Origin: Paenibacillus sp. cl123
GTDB lineage: Bacteria > Bacillota > Bacilli > Paenibacillales > NBRC-103111
DNA: 64,000 nucleotides
Reading direction: 5' to 3'
Assembly (NCBI RefSeq): GCF_900101595.1
Contig: NZ_FMYY01000001.1
Location: forward strand, 244,735 to 308,734
A program made the position numbers and the translations under genes. Shown here in pieces: positions 62,935 to 64,000 of this stretch; the stretch's first letter is position 1; every line of letters begins with the position of its first letter. The notes beneath the pieces are model-generated. The model was not told the DNA's origin and ran no database searches. It saw only the letters and a program-made list of their open reading frames with translations.

Positions 62935-64000
62935 ATGATGAAGAACGCCAAGCGGCGTGGAAGCAAAATTGCAACCGTTTTCCTTATAGCAACGCTTATG
63001 CTGGGGCTGGCCGCTCCGGGTGCTGTTCCTGTTCCGGCCGCGTTTGCTGCATCAGCTGTGGCTGCGGATGACAGCGGGGACGTGCTGGCCGAGACATTCG
63101 ACGCGATGACGCTCGGACAGAAGCCTGCAGGTTGGACGGGCAATCCGCCTGCCGCAGCCGTGCCCGATGCTTCCTACATAGCGAAGGCTTCGGTGGAAGA
63201 GCTGGACGGGCATGGGTCCCGACTGCTCAAGCTGGAGAAAAACGCCAAGTCAACGGCCACCTACAATCTTGAGCGCGCCGTCAGCGGGGCGACCTCGCGC
63301 AGCGAGCTGACGTATAAGGTTCGAGCCGAGCAGACAGGGGCAGTCGTTTATTTGCCATCGCCCAAGAACGGCACTTCCTCCATCAAGTTTGCCTTGAACG
63401 GAGGGCAGTTCGCCTATATGAAACAGGGCGCATCAAGCTGGACGAATCTGATGCCTTATGACAGCGGCGTCTGGTACGAGGTTCGTCTTGTCCATGATGC
63501 GGAGGCCGGGCGGTTCGATCTGTTCATTAACGGGCAGCAGCTTCTGTTCCGGGAGCCATTTCAGGCGGGAGGCCAGCTGACGGCCTTTTATCTGGGCATG
63601 TACAAGGACAGCGCAGGGGTCGTCTATTTCGACGACTTTTATGTACGCGCTTACAAGCCGGCCATAGCCATTACGCCGGCGAAGGCGGTTTACCAGCTGA
63701 CGAAGGGCGTCAGCGAGACGATTAATCTCGCCTTTCAGCCCGCCGATGCGACTTTCCGGACGGTGGACTGGAGCTCCAGCGATCCGGCTGTAGCGGAGGT
63801 GTCCCGTACGGGGGTTGTCACCGCCAAGGCGGTCGGTACGGCGCTTATTACGGCGCAGTCCTACGATCCGCTGCCACCGGTGACGGTCACGGTCAAAGTG
63901 ACGGAGGCGGGACAAAGCGGCGGGGATGTGCTGTCGGAGAGCTTCGATACGATGACGCTGGGGCAGCGGCCATCCACATGGACCGGTAATCCGCCGCCTG
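62935..64000 (+). CDS. Modular secreted protein, 3' end outside window
   Basis: At least 355 residues and still open at the right edge. Three ATG codons in a row begin at 62932; 62935 has AAAGGTGG 6 nt upstream. A signal peptide (KIATVFLIATLMLGLAAPGAV) ends near AFA. A module starting VLAETFDAMTLGQKP includes a jelly-roll-like domain (WYEVRLVHDAEAGRFDLFING) and a Big2 Ig-like domain (SETINLAFQPADATF, DPAVAEVSRTGVVTAKAVGTALITA). The same opening recurs 282 residues later (VLSESFDTMTLGQRP), so the module repeats. It is probably a cell-surface or secreted polysaccharide-acting enzyme whose catalytic part is outside the window. Confidence 0.8.
   Translation, partial: MMKNAKRRGSKIATVFLIATLMLGLAAPGAVPVPAAFAASAVAADDSGDVLAETFDAMTLGQKPAGWTGNPPAAAVPDASYIAKASVEELDGHGSRLLKLEKNAKSTATYNLERAVSGATSRSELTYKVRAEQTGAVVYLPSPKNGTSSIKFALNGGQFAYMKQGASSWTNLMPYDSGVWYEVRLVHDAEAGRFDLFINGQQLLFREPFQAGGQLTAFYLGMYKDSAGVVYFDDFYVRAYKPAIAITPAKAVYQLTKGVSETINLAFQPADATFRTVDWSSSDPAVAEVSRTGVVTAKAVGTALITAQSYDPLPPVTVTVKVTEAGQSGGDVLSESFDTMTLGQRPSTWTGNPPP

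Overview
The window looks like chromosome from a spore-forming member of the Bacillales, most probably Paenibacillus or a close relative. The evidence is the G+C-rich coding sequence, strong Shine-Dalgarno (SD) sequences with many TTG/GTG starts, LplB/YtcP-type sugar ABC permeases beside YesM/YesN-type regulators, and Bacillales families such as YunC, YunD, YtvI, YfkAB, YitT, Sda and SufCDSUB. I found no rRNA, tRNA, CRISPR array, insertion sequence or prophage. Names rest on motif recognition by eye; no database search was run.

Layout. 0-8 kb is a carbohydrate locus: a secreted discoidin/beta-helix protein cut by the left edge, an SGNH esterase, two sugar permeases with no binding protein, and a YesN/YesM two-component pair. 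8-13 kb is a probable envelope glycolipid operon with two MGDG-synthase-type glycosyltransferases, a NodB-type deacetylase and an MFS transporter. 13-22 kb holds a KinB-like histidine kinase, a PAS-GGDEF-EAL protein, small conserved proteins, an alpha/beta hydrolase, a FadR-type regulator and a PilZ-like protein. 22-25 kb is an rpiR-nagB-nagA amino-sugar operon on the minus strand.

25.7-31 kb is the most interesting part. It has an Sda-like sporulation kinase inhibitor and then what reads as a complete but rearranged ComQXPA quorum-sensing system. A divergent 66-residue ComX-like peptide gene with a penultimate Trp faces a comP-comA-comQ operon. In Bacillus subtilis the order is comQ-comX-comP-comA on one strand.

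31-34.7 kb carries mtnA and mtnK (methionine salvage) plus small genes. 34.8-40 kb is a complete sufCDSUB iron-sulfur assembly operon behind a Fur/PerR-like palindrome. 40-53.8 kb holds an NlpC/P60 lipoprotein, two intact HD-GYP phosphodiesterases, a molybdopterin pair (moeB and a moaD-moaE fusion), a YunD-type phosphoesterase, YfkAB, a CNNM/CBS transporter, YtvI and YitT. 54-64 kb is a second carbohydrate locus: GH29 fucosidase, SGNH esterase, membrane-anchored AraC regulator, LplB and YtcP permeases, a solute-binding lipoprotein and a modular secreted protein running off the right edge.

A structured dispersed repeat (about 100-175 bp, with complementary ends) occurs three times between genes. 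Two copies abut a stop codon. Several other hairpins and tandem repeats are also recorded.
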